A stretch of DNA of 64,000 nucleotides, taken from Eucalyptus grandis. Lineage: Eukaryota; Streptophyta; Magnoliopsida; Myrtales; Myrtaceae. Location: positions 59,140,561-59,204,560 of the forward strand of contig NC_052618.1 of assembly GCF_016545825.1 (NCBI RefSeq), in the 5' to 3' direction. The notes beneath the pieces were generated by a model. That model saw only the letters and a list, made by a program, of their open reading frames with translations. It did no database searches and was not told the DNA's origin. Both the position numbers and the translations under genes were made by a program. Of the stretch, positions 39,839 to 51,352 are shown in pieces. Numbering within the stretch: the stretch's first letter is position 1; every line of letters begins with the position of its first letter.

Positions 39839-39887
39839 AAGTGCTCAGTTTATAAAATTGTTTTTACTTTTAAGCTAAAGATCTTTT

Positions 39888-41452
39888 ATGACTAGTATCT
39901 TGGCATCAGGACTTATGGAGGGACGAAGCAACACAAGGCCACCATATTTTGATGGAAAGGAATACAATGTGTGGAAGAACAAAATGAAGGCATTCCTAAG
40001 ATCCAAAGATCCCTTGCAATGGGATGTTGTGGAAAAAAGGAATCAATCACACTGCTGCATCCAAATCAAATAAGAATGACAAAGACAAAGAAAGCAAACC
40101 CCTTGCTCCTATGTCTCGGACGGAGATATCCAAAAGAGAAGCGCTTGATATAAAAGCTATTTATTCTTTATATTGCGCTTTGTCTCCTGCTGAATATAAC
40201 AGAATCTCTTCATGTGAAACAGTAAAAGAAGTTTGGGATAGACTTCATGTTACATATGAAGAGACCAATCGTGTAAAAAAACAAAAGTAAACTTCTTGCT
40301 TGGCAAATATGAATCCTTCAAGATGAAGCAATGAGAATCGATTGGAGATATGTTTAGCCGCTTTTACAGAAATTGTAAATGGTTTAGCATATCAAGGTCA
40401 TCCAATTTCTTCCCCAATGAAGGTCAACAAGCTCTTACGAGGTCTTTCAAAAGATTGGAACCATGTCAAGACTTCAATCCGAGAGACTCAAAGAATTATG
40501 CCACTTTCCGTTGATGAATTGATTGGCACTCTTCAATCTTATGAAGTGGAACAACTCAATGATGAAGATTCCGAAGGTAAGAAGTCCATTGTTTTAATAT
40601 CTAACGCTGTTTTCGATGAAACAGACTTAAAAAATGACATGGACGACGAAGAACTTACTTTTATGGTCAAGAAATTCAAGAAACTGAGTAGAAAAGGAAG
40701 CAAATTTAGTGGAAGAAGAAAATACAAGCAAAATGGCCAGAAAAGAACAATAAAAAAAAACGATGAGCAACGGAATCAGAGTCTGACTCGAGACACGGAC
40801 TCGAATCGAGTCGACTTGGACACAGACTTAGAATCAGATGAGGAAATCGAGGTAAGCTATTCAAAAATTCCTCTCAAAGTTTTAAAGTATATAAATGAGC
40901 TTTGCTTAAATCTCAAATCTTCTCTTAAAAAGATCTTCGAACTTAAAAAGGAAAATTTTCGGCTTAGGCAACATGATCTTTCTCAAAAAGAAAATTTTGA
41001 AATTTTGTAAAAAAATTTTCTACAAACAAAAAGAAAGTCGAGATTTACTCGTCAAAGAAAATGATTCTTTGAAGAAAGAATTTTCAAATATTTCGACAAG
41101 ATTTTCAAATGGTTCAAAAACATTAAAGCATATCCTTTCCATACAAGTACCTTACTATAACAAGTCGAGACTTGGTTTTAATAAGAAAAGTGATTCTCTA
41201 ATTGATTTTCCTAAAGTCAAGGAGAGACTTAAACAAAGACCTCCCAGACTTGCGTACAAGAATCATTTTCAAAAGAACTTTACAAAATCTGTTGGTCGAA
41301 ATGCCCTTAAGTATTCAAATTGTGGAGATTTGGAGCACTTTGAAAAATATTGTCCTAAAGTCTGGAGACCTATTAAGAAAAATTGGGTAAAAATAGCATA
41401 CTCTACTAACTCTCATGGATCCAAGAAAAAATGGGTACCAAAGAAAAGATAA
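39888..41452 (+). pseudogene. Copia-type Gag, frameshifted
   Basis: The ATG at 39888 opens the DUF4219/UBN2-type Gag of plant Copia elements: RPPYFDGKEYNVWKNKMKAF, then LYCALSPAEYNRISSC, KEVWDRLHVTYEETN, FTEIVNGLAYQGHP, LLRGLSKDWNHVKTSI. A coiled-coil stretch and a zinc-knuckle region at about 41310-41355 follow. The knuckle reads KYSNCGDLEHFEKYC: its first Cys is replaced by Tyr. The protein ends with KKWVPKKR at 41452, the point where pol normally begins. At least three frame changes (about 40060, 40290 and 40980) break it. In a living element Gag forms the virus-like particle. Confidence 0.85.
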
Positions 41453-43560
41453 TTTATTTTTGCAGGAAGTAAAGGAAGAGAAGAAGGAGAGTTTGGTAAG
41501 AATTGTGTTTATTTTTTTTCCTCAATTTGGTTTGAGTACAAAATTTAAAAATTCTCATTATGTTTGATATTCGACATATCCTTGGTTGATTGAAATTTTA
41601 TAATGATCATATTTATTGAATAAAGAATCGTGTGATTTGTTTTTGTAATTCGTAAGTTGAGATTTAATTTAATACGTGTGATTATTTGAGATAATTCAAA
41701 TTATTTTGTCTAATGTTATATTCTCAGATTTAGTCATATTTTGCAAAGTAAAAATCCGTTTTACGTGATGGTGCAATATATTCTTAGATATTCAAAGATT
41801 TTATTTTCTTTGTTTTTATCGTACTATGACTCGGTGAGAATTTATTTTTCAAAATATCATTGTGCATAATATTCTTTCTTTGAATACTTTGTTATGATGA
41901 ATTAAGAAAGAATATTTGTGTACCTATGAAGATTTTATAATTTGCTCTAACGTCATGGAAGGATCCAAATTGATGAATACCAAAAAGGAAATGAGTTGAT
42001 TGTAGGAAATTCAATAAGGCAAGAATGATGCAAATTTATGCATATTTTGATGCAATAAGAAAAGAATCTTCGGCGAAGATTGGTAATGATTTTATTTTTT
42101 TAATGGTATATTTCAAATATATACCATGGGTAAGTAAATATTTTTTATCATCATGCCTTGTAAATTTCTACGTGCATTTATCATGATTTTGGATGATTGT
42201 TTATTATATTGTGAATATCTTTTGTTATAAGTATAAGGCACTGCAATTTTGGCATGTGATAGAAATATCTATTTTCCTTTTACAAAATACATATCTGAAA
42301 TTTATGCTCAAAGAAATCTCTTTGATCTCAAAAGATATTACTGCATATTCATGGATATTCTTGCTATATTCTTAGAAGATATATTATATCTAGCAAATTT
42401 GATTTGCAAATCAAAGGAATATATTACGTGACATTTTTGCGAAGATTATTATCTGTTATATAAGAATTTGTTGGTCACAAAAGAATCTTCCATATTGATT
42501 TTGGAAAACTCAATTACTATCTTTTGGAGGCTCAAAGATTCCATTCCTTGTGCAAAATTTTTGCAAATGGTTAAGGAAATCCTTTATGTGTCATATGGAA
42601 GGTTGAGTAGTTCAGAATTTTAATAATTGATAACTTTATATATGCTATTCAATTTATTTATTTGAAGAAATGGCATTATATGTTACGTGGATATTATTAC
42701 AGCTTATTTGTGCAAAAAGTTTATTAAGTTGATGCAGGTTGAATTCGAGACAAGCTTGATTGAAGAAAATAAATTTTTGCCTCGAATTTCAAAATGCAAG
42801 TGATCGTTACGGATGTTGTTACTACAAAGGAAATACTGGAAATATATTCTATTCAACATGCACAAGCAACAATTGTTTCTATTTGCAAATATTGTCATGA
42901 TAACAGGGCGAGAACATGAATCTAAAAGAAATGAAAGAATCATGATCATCTCAAAAAGACAACAAATTGAGGGGGGAGCCTTGATCAATTTTAGAAAAAT
43001 CTTTTTGAATCAATCATGATCGTGATCTTATTATAGAAGGAAGGAAAAGGTAAATGTGATTAGAACTTACCAAGTTCTAAGAAATCCGGTCAGTGCATCT
43101 TTTATTACCTTTTGTCATTAATAAATCTTTTATTGTCATTAATAAATCTTTTATTGATATTATCATTTTATTATGACAAAAAGGGTACATGAATTTTATG
43201 ATGCATCTATGATTTTTATTGGATATTTTCTGATATATATGATCGAAGTGAGCTATATTGCATATCTTTAATATTCGACTTGCTTTATAAAAGTTGGTTT
43301 TTGGAAATTGTGATTTATGCAAGATATTTGTTATCGTTCTCTACGTGATACTTTTTCCATTATTATCGCTTTTTGATTATGACAAAAAGGGGGAGAAGAT
43401 ATGAATATGCATATGTGTTGATTGGTTAATATTATTTATTGCATAATATTGAGCTGCGATTATTTTTCGATATATTGTTATGCTTAATTTATTTGCTATC
43501 TTCCGATATCCTTTGATTTAAATTAATATTTTTAAAATGTACATATTCAGATATTGTTTT
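41453..43560. other. Non-coding interior of the retroelement
   Basis: AT-rich sequence in the place of pol. It has a short direct repeat of about 20 bp at 43119-43155 and repeated GACAAAAAGGG-like phrases near 43175 and 43380. No retroviral enzyme motif is seen in any frame. Confidence 0.6.
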
Positions 43561-43568
43561 GTCATCAT

Positions 43569-43583
43569 AAAAAATGGGGAGAT
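43569..43583 (+). other. Polypurine tract before the 3' LTR
   Basis: AAAAAATGGGGAGAT-type purine run directly before TGTTAGG of the 3' LTR. This is the expected position for plus-strand priming. Confidence 0.7.
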
Positions 43584-44606
43584 TGTTAGGGAAATCCCTT
43601 ATGATGTTTTGAAAATGACAAAATAAATCAAAGGCTACTAACACGTTTGATGGTTGAGTAATAAACTATGCAGATGATAGAACATGTAAAATATATTATC
43701 AAAGTCTATACTTGGAAGAACCAGAAGACAGATTTTATACTGAAGCTGAACTTATTCAGACGGTGTTCATACCTGAAAACTAAATTTGTTCAGAAATGGA
43801 ATATGTTCAGACTCAGATTGTAAAGTCTATTGCACTCAAACTCAGATCGTACAGTCTATTGCATTTAGACTTTACATCAAGATTTGACAGAACGTAATAC
43901 GAGCTCAATCATATAACGGCTAGTGATCTGGTTTGGATTCCACATCAAGATTGATTTGATTGACTCAATATAATTGATTGACAATTGGATATTGAAGACA
44001 AGATCTTTCTATACGAAGAAACTCTACTTATGGAAACCAAGATTCTGTTTGTATGGGCAATCAGAATCAATTTGGGATTCTACCTTTGTCACTTAACGGC
44101 TACCAAATCTTCTAGATACAGAGCTATCCAATAGGTAGATTGGAAGATGATCCTCAAGATACTATCCAACGGCTAGTTTGGAAGTGGAGGAGTATTTAAG
44201 GAGATGAAGGACCGATAAGCAAGTAAGAGATAGAGCATAGAATTTATAATTCCAAAGTCCGAGAGATCTTTGTTCATACACTTGTTTTTGTTGAGCTTAA
44301 ACGTTTGTGATCGAAAGAGAAATATCAAAATAGTGACTTAGTAAGATAGTGTCATTTACTACTAAGTGTTTGCACTCAAAGTTGTAATATCTTGTTGATT
44401 GTATAGTAGAATCCAGTCAAGAAGGCTTTTAATGTGGGAGAGTGGACGTCGACTTGGACTAAGTCGAATCACTATAAACCTTGTGTTCTTATTCTCTTCC
44501 TTAACTCTTTTATTTTACTTGAAGTTTATTTTATTCCGCATATATTCGTCAAGGTTTAGTTTAAACACCTATTCACCCCTTCTAGGTGTTCATATTAGCA
44601 CTTTCA
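43584..44606 (+). repeat. 3' LTR, complete
   Basis: Begins TGTTAGGG and ends TTTCA, followed directly by NLR-flank module C. Copy of 38814-39823. Confidence 0.9.
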
Positions 44607-44910
44607 AAAATCAGCTATGGAATATCTTACTTTGATCCGATATGATTAAGATAATCAATATGTCCAAGTGACAAATTTAAGTCACCCAACGATCTCGAGA
44701 AATTTGAGAAAGCTCGCATATATTTGTAGTGCAGAAACATTCTCATTTAAAAGGAGGATTGCTATGCCCATCCTACTAAGGTATAATCACTTGAGCCTAG
44801 TGCCTACACTCTCGAGCACCCCTAACACTTGTTCAACACAAAGAATTACGCATGAGACTTATCAAATTTAATAGTTCCGATAAGCACAAGGCATATAGAC
44901 CTGTCCGGTA
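44607..44910. repeat. NLR 5'-flank module C, copy 1
   Basis: Continues module B interrupted by the retroelement. It is similar to 60070-60420 and 62470-62720: the phrase CAATTTAAGTCACC near 44670 recurs in each. The same order B-C in the other copies proves the retroelement inserted here. Confidence 0.8.
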
Positions 44911-45815
44911 CAATAATTTAAGTATTATATGGTGACTTGCACTTGAAACTGTTATATTCGAAATACCTAAATATGTGATGACTTGAACGTAGTGAGCCAT
45001 GCAATTATTGAGGACGATCATTCTTTCTAAAATGTCGTGGAGATAATGAGCTGTTGCGAAATGATAGTAAGCACAAGATTGATGATCTTCATGCTTGAAA
45101 TTAATCATCCTTAATGATATTTGGCTTTCTCACCTCCACCTCCCTTTTCCTGCTAACTTCACTATTGCAATTTCTGTTACGTAGGGGACTAACTGTAGCA
45201 ATATGCTGCTAATCCTCACAAATTGATTCTGCCCTTCTTCGATACAAGTCCCTTTCCATCGATTAAGATGTATAACTTGTACTTTTTTCGCCTCTTTTCT
45301 CTCCTTATGCTTTGTAATATTCCCTATATCAATCCGTGCTGGTCAACATTAGGTGTTGAGTTGATCATTTGAAGGTAAGTATTGACTTACAAATCACTTA
45401 ATAATGCCTCTTTCATTTGATGTGAGACTATGAGATGTCAAATCTTCATTTCAAATTCTTTTATGAACAAGACGTAAATAATTCCAAAATGATAAGAAGA
45501 AGGGAAAAAAAAGCATTTTGTTTTAACTCCAAGGGTGGGTTAGTATTGGCTCATCATGACGGGGAGAGACAAGAGGCATGCTTCTTCATAGATCCAATAT
45601 ATGTTTCCAATTTGCATCAATGGCACAACCAATTTTTGCCTTGGAATCAAGTAATCGATTGATGCTCGTTTCCACCGTCGAATAGGTTAGGCTAGTAGTA
45701 AAATGATCCCCCTCTTTCACAAAATCACGATTTTTAGAAGAAATATTTTTACCCACACCTTGAATGGGTTGTGCTGATGGGCTTGCCGACTCAAAATAGG
45801 GATCATTAGTACTAA
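44911..45815. other. Intergenic, nothing recognised
   Basis: No exon, RNA gene or element identified. The short open frames on both strands (for example 45435-45662) have no recognisable protein character. Confidence 0.35.
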
Positions 45816-46371
45816 GGTAGCGCATGGTAATGCTCATGTTTCTTCCAATTTCTGTTCTTTTGTTCTCCGGAAAAAAAAAGAATAGAAACCTGTTTGGTAA
45901 AACATTTGTTTCCAGAAATAATTTCTCTAATTTTTGTTCAGGAACAATTTTGAGAAGCAAAAAAAAAGTTGCTTCTTATTCCTAAAAATAATTTCTAGAA
46001 ATAAGCTGATTTTCTTTTTTTATTTTTCTTCTATTTCATTTTCTTGCTGCGACCACCGTCAACCGCCTGCAGCCACCCACCGTTGCCGCCGGGCCGGTTA
46101 CCACCGCCGACCGCCGGTCGCCCGCCGCTGCTCACCGCTGCCACCGGGCGGCGGCGGCAACGATCCGTCGCAAGAATAAAAAATGAATAAATAAAAAAAA
46201 GAAATTGTTGCATTACCAAACGCATTTCTATTTTTTCTATTCCAAGAGAAATTTTATGTCGTTACCAAATGGGTTCTTTTATTCAGAAATTGTTCCCCGG
46301 AGTAGAAATGGAAAATAACTATTTCTGAAAAAAATCTCTTCCCAGGAACAGAAGCGTTGTCATGCGTAGCC
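45816..46371. mobile_element. Harbinger-like MITE with TAA target duplication
   Basis: The left end reads GGTAGCGCATGGTAATGCTC, and the right end reverse complemented reads GGCTACGCATGACAACGCTT. TAA lies on both sides (45813-45815 and 46372-46374). The interior has arms rich in GTTTGGTAA / AGAAATTG phrases and a GC-rich core at about 46045-46165. It shares sub-terminal sequence with the element at 50566-51352. Confidence 0.75.
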
Positions 46372-46379
46372 TAATTGTC

Positions 46380-46870
46380 CGATTCTACCCATTTTTCTAT
46401 AGCACACATCCACTCTCATAAATGAACAAGAATCATGTTAAATTAAAATTAGAATAACAAGAACATAGCCATAAAGATTGATTACAATTATGATAAAAAA
46501 AAAAAGAAAGTAAGAGGACAAATTTTTTGTTCGTTTTTAATATGATCCGGTCATTATAATTTTTCCTCAGAAGATTGTCACCTCTTTTCCATAAACCATT
46601 TATTAAATATTACATGAATCATTTTGCTAGGTGAATGAGTTGTACAACAAACTTGTGAATGCACTTAAAAGCTGTTTATCTCAACTCAAGACAATCTCTC
46701 CATGTCTTCCGTCGCAGGTCGAATATCCTAGGCGTAATTCAAAATAGAAGAAACCTATTGCCTCCTATTAAAAGCAAAGTCACCAGCTTTGGGAAAATCA
46801 AATTTAGAGAGAGACGGAGAAGAAACAAACATACTATAAAATGCCCGTAACGAGCAAAAACACTTGAGCA
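46380..46870. repeat. Direct repeat P, copy 1
   Basis: Similar to 47815-48300 in the same orientation. Copy 2 lies immediately 5' of a PEPC-kinase pseudogene, so P is the kinase 5' flank. Copy 1 has no kinase behind it. Confidence 0.75.
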
Positions 46871-47814
46871 CGGTGGCTACCAAGTGCTAAACACGGTTGG
46901 CCTTCAATTATAAGAATGTAAATTAATTCCCAGCAGGATGGATATGCTGCTCTGTCCATGTAGTTGTCACTGTTCATACAAAAGAAAATAGTGCAACGAA
47001 ACATTCCTTAAAATAATTGTTCGAATTCATCCTCATAAAAGAATAGTTTAAAAATATTAAAAAGTAATGTGCATGGAGAAATGTTCATCTCCAACATAGA
47101 TAAGGCGCATGTTGAAATCATAGACTGTCAATACATTTTGAATTGGTATTCCATTTTGACCAATAAGAACCACTTGATTATGCGTAGATAATGGCATTGA
47201 ATTCAAATTTGATTTCGAATCTTTCTTATCGCACAAATATTTGTTGAAATGCGTGTATCTTTTATTAGAATGCATTTTAATATTGCATAACAAAAATGGA
47301 TAAAGTTATATTCGAATAATAAAGATGGTGTTATGTCACTTGTTTCCAAAGGAAGCATTATTAGTTATTTTCACGTTTTAGGACGAGGCCAAAAATTGAA
47401 ATGTAAATACCCCGAAAATTTTCGAACAGGAAATTAAGAGAAAAGAGTAGAAAAGAAGAAAAGGAAAAGGAAATATTGAGTGCACAACTGCCCATCGTAC
47501 AGATTTACGGCTCCGTTTGCGTGAAGGCCAATCCGTTCTTTCTTCATCTGTCTGTCTCTCTGTCTCTCTCTCCTTATTTTTCTTTTTGTCCTTCTGTCTA
47601 TCATTCAATCTGGCAACCGATAACTAAACCTAATTTCCCTGCTTCGACCAGTATAATAAAGATGATTTCTTTGTTGACTCTGGCGACTGGCAAGGCCAAT
47701 ACATCGCTCTGATCTACCATACTTCAGGGAGAAACGCGGCTCATCACCCTCCCTTGATGATATTTTAACTAAACATTAAATTCCCTGCTTCGACCAGTAC
47801 TGGTCGTCTCAATT
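46871..47814. other. Spacer between P repeats
   Basis: AT-rich, with a CT-rich patch at about 47545-47600. No gene recognised. Some sequence at about 47720-47770 (CGGCTCATCACCCT) resembles the NLR 3' end, a short scrap only. Confidence 0.4.
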
Positions 47815-48300
47815 CATCCCTTTTTTTCATGGCACACATCCACTCTCATGAAGGGACAAGAATCAAGTTAAATTAAAATTAGAATAACAATAACTTAGCC
47901 TTAAAGATTAATTACAAATATAATTAAACAAGTAATACGACAGACTTTTCAGTTTGTGTTTAATATGATCCGTCCATTTGAATTTTTTTATGACAAAATT
48001 GTCACCTCTTTTTCAGAAATCTTTTACTAAGTATTACATAAATCATTTTGCTGGGGGAATGAGTTATATAACTAACTTGTAAATGCAACTAAAAACCATT
48101 TATCTCAACTCGAGACAATCTCTCCATGTCTCCCGTCGCACGATGAATGTCCTTGGCCTATTCCGAAATAGAAGAAACATATTGCCTCCCATTAAAAGCA
48201 AAGTCACCCGCTGTGACGAAATCAAATTAGATAGAGACGGAGAAGAAACGGATATGGAAAAATGGCCATGACGAGCAAAAAACTTGAGCACATAACAGGT
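47815..48300. repeat. Direct repeat P, copy 2
   Basis: Second copy of 46380-46870, ending at the start of the PEPC-kinase pseudogene. It presumably contains the old promoter and leader of that gene. Confidence 0.75.
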
Positions 48301-48915
48301 GTCAAACGAAATGGGCCGCCGCCGCTTCGGCACCATATTCCGCTGCTTCTCCTTCGCCGCCTACAAGGTCATTGACAAGCGCCGTCCCTCCAACGCCACT
48401 TACCGCCAATGCCTCGTCAACGAACCCAAGCTCATGACCCTCCTTTCCCCTCACCATCACATCCTCAGGATCCTCGACGGCCACGAGACCGACGACCGCC
48501 TCTCCCTCATGCTGGAGCTCTGCGAACCAGACACTCGCTACGACCGCATATTGTCCCGTGAGGCCCTCCCCGAGCCTGAGGCCGCCGCGTGCATGGGGCA
48601 ACTCCTCCGCGCCCTCATGCATTGCCTCCCCCTGAGTGTCGTTCACCAGGACGTGAAGCCCGAAACGTGCTCTTGGATTTGAGGGACGCCCCGAAGCTGG
48701 CGGACTTCAGCTCGGCAGCCCGGTCGCACGAGGGCGGGTCCGTGGAAGGTGCCATGCGAATGCCGTACTACGATGCATTGGAGGAGCTGATGGGGAGGGA
48801 GAATGGTGAGGCGGTGGACATGAGGAGTGTCGGTGTTAAATTATAGTATCGAGTTGGAGACCCGATCCGAATCAGATGAGTTGGACCGGAATTCTTGATT
48901 GGTAAACTTATTGGA

Positions 48916-50057
48916 GGACGTGCGGACCCTTGGAGTGTCATAACTTTGCCCAAATGGACACTTAAGTGCCATAACTTACGAAAGGTACACTTAAATGTCA
49001 AAATCGGAGTAAAAGGGATCACTTAAGTGACAATTCGGCCAAAGTCTGGCCAAAACGTCGACGTGGCATTTTTCCGGCAAACCGAGCCCAAAACGACGCC
49101 GTTTTGCATACTGACGTGGCCAAATAATGCAAAAATAGCATCGTTTTGAACCGACGTGATAAAAAATAATTAAATTAAATTATAAATTAAATTTAGTTAA
49201 AATACTTAAAAATAATAATTTTAAAATTAAATTTAGTTAAAATATTAAAAATTAATAATTTTAAAATTAAATTTAGTTGAAATATTAAAAAATTAATAAT
49301 TTAAAAAAAAATTAAAAAAAAAAAAAGGAAAGGGAGGGAGGCGGTCGAGGGATTAGCCCTTAGGCTGCCTGCCCCAGCCGGAAGGGCCGACGACGGCGGG
49401 GGAGGGTCGGCCGAGGTCGGCGGGCCTTGGCCAGGCCGGCGACCCGGCGACGGCGAGGCTCGCGAGCCCTCACCTGAGTCCGGTGAGGCCGCCGCCCGCC
49501 GAGGGTCACCCCCAGCCCGGCGGCAGCCCTTGGCCCGTCGGGTCACGGCCCCGCCGAGGCCGGCGACCGGTTGACCCTCCCCGCCATCGCCGGCCCTTCT
49601 CGGTGGCGGCGGGGGTGGCGCGGCGGTTGAGGGTTGATCCTCGGCCGCCTCCTCCCTTTCCTCCTTTTTTTTTTTTTTTCAAACAAATTTTTAATTTGTT
49701 TTTAAAATTTTAAATTATTAATTTTTTAATATTTCAACTAAATTTAATTTTAAAATTATTATTTTTAAATATTTAAACTAAATTTAATTTTTAATTTAGT
49801 TTAATTATTTTTTTACCATATCAGCCCAAAACGACACTTTTTTTTGCATTATTTGGCCACGTCGGCGTGCAAAATGACGTCGTTTTGGGCGCGCTTTGCC
49901 AGAAAAATGCCACGTCGGCGTTTTGGCCGGACTTTGGTCGAAGTGGTACTCAAGTGATCCGTTTTTCTTCGAATGTGGCACTTAAGTGTACCTTTAAAAG
50001 TTATGGACTTAAGTGTCCATTTGGGCAAAGTTATGGCACTTAAAGCGTTCTTTTGCC
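48916..50057. mobile_element. Non-autonomous Mutator-like element, 9-bp TSD (CTTATTGGA)
   Basis: Perfect 9-bp duplications CTTATTGGA at 48907-48915 and 50058-50066. Inverted arms of about 200 bp share phrases such as CATAACTTTGCCCAAATGGA and CCACGTCGGC / GACGTGGC. The AT arms are nearly palindromic (49150-49320 against 49670-49810), enclosing a GC core (49330-49660) flanked by A-rich and T-rich tracts. No transposase. Confidence 0.93.
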
Positions 50058-50565
50058 CTTATTGGAGTCCTCCTATTGAACCAAGATAAGGGTTGCTACT
50101 TTAATTTATCTATTTTATCTTTGGAAAGGTGGCAAATATGTAAATATCCCAAATGATCAATTAAGATGTTGACTACTCTGAAGGCCGCACAAGTGACGCA
50201 ACTGTTGATCAGGCATATGATGAGGAGGGTTTATTTTTCTTGATTTTTCAGCCGCATAAAAGAAATAGAGAAAAGGACGAACTTTGGTGGTTTTACTTCG
50301 ACGCCGCAACGGAGGGCTCTGGAAGGTGCTTTGACCGCGGACTCGAGAAAGCATCACGGTGGAGCCTTAGAGACAAGCCGAACACAAGGTGATATATTGT
50401 TCTGTACGGTTTACATCCAATCGAGATGTCTTCTGTGTAAACACCGTGAATTTAAGCGTAATCTAGGATTTTGTATTATTTACCGCTCGCTCTCTTAATG
50501 GAGCAAGTATTGATATACGGATTGGATGACGTAAATCTCTAGTGTTATGATGCAAGATTCACTTA

Positions 50566-51352
50566 GGGCGCGTTTGTAACGTTCTGTTGTCAAAATTGTT
50601 CCATGGATGTAAATAGAAAAAAGTATTTCTGTTTTAGGGGAACAATTTTTGACCGTAAAGATGCGTTTGGTAAACTTGTTCTGGGACTAAAAAATGAATA
50701 GAAACACGTTTGGTAAATTTATAGTCTTTTTTTGTTTCTTTTAATTTTTTAATATTTTTATTTTATTTTTCATTTTTTCCTTTATTTCTTATTTTTTTCT
50801 TCTTTCGGCCGACAGCCTCGCCCGACCATGGCAAGGCTCGCCGACCCCCGGCGAGGCCGAGCCTCACCGTGGTTGGGCGAGGCTCGGCCTCGCCGGATCT
50901 GGGTGAGCTTGAGCTCGCCCGGTAAAGGCGAGGCCGAGCCTCGCCCGCGCCGACGACGCTCGGCCTCGGGGCCGGCGACGCCCCGGCGAGGTCGCCGACC
51001 CTCGACGGCGTCGCCGGCCCTCGACGGCCGGTCGCCGCCATGGCCGAGCCGGCGACCGGCCAAAGAAGAAAAGAAGAAGAAAAGAAGAAGAAAAGAAGAA
51101 GAAAAGAAGAAGAAAAGAGGAGAGAGAAGAAAAGAAGAAGAAAAAAAGGAAAAAGTGTTTCTTCAAAAGTGTTTCCGGAGCAAAAATAATTTTTTTGTTT
51201 CTCATTTCTGTTCTTTTTGTGTTCCGGGAACAAAAATCTGATTTTGAACAAAAACGTAAACAAACGTTTTACATTTCTTTTTTTTTTTCCGAAACAAAAA
51301 ACAAAATTTCTGTTCATAAACCAAATAAAAAAGAACGAAAACATGCAGCCCC
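50566..51352. mobile_element. Harbinger-like MITE with TTA target duplication
   Basis: TTA flanks it at 50563-50565 and 51353-51355. The left end is GGGCGCGTTTGTAACG. The right end reverse complemented begins GGGGCTGCATGTTTTCG. The interior holds a GC core (50812-51060) of GGCGAGGCCGAGC-like repeats, then an AAGAAGAAA minisatellite (51063-51150). Its core closely resembles that of 17015-17757. Confidence 0.8.

Larger units (their letters stand above)
38814..44606 (+). mobile_element. Copia-type LTR retrotransposon, gag-only (non-autonomous)
   Basis: LTRs of about 1 kb lie at 38814-39823 and 43584-44606. The 3' LTR is complete, running from TGTTAGG to TTTCA. A primer-binding site follows the 5' LTR. 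A degenerate gag lies at 39888-41452, and a purine-rich tract precedes the 3' LTR. The 2.1 kb between gag and the 3' LTR is AT-rich and has no protease, integrase, reverse transcriptase or RNase H. The 5' LTR lacks about 14 terminal bases. Comparison with paralogous sites at 60050 and 62450 shows that some target sequence was lost at the left border too, so there is no target duplication. Confidence 0.9.

Noticed and set aside
43077..43322. Possible CRISPR-like short repeats
   Set aside because: Only two adjacent copies of a roughly 20-bp AT-rich phrase inside a retroelement, in a plant nuclear context.
45435..45662. 75-codon open frame as a small protein gene
   Set aside because: No family resemblance and no splice or promoter support; probably chance.
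49301..49713. Open frames in the GC core of the Mutator-like element
   Set aside because: No recognisable protein, and present on both strands. A captured gene fragment could not be shown.
50763..51344. 193-codon minus-strand open frame
   Set aside because: Low-complexity Lys/Phe/Arg-rich translation of the GC core and AAGAAG repeat of the Harbinger-like element.
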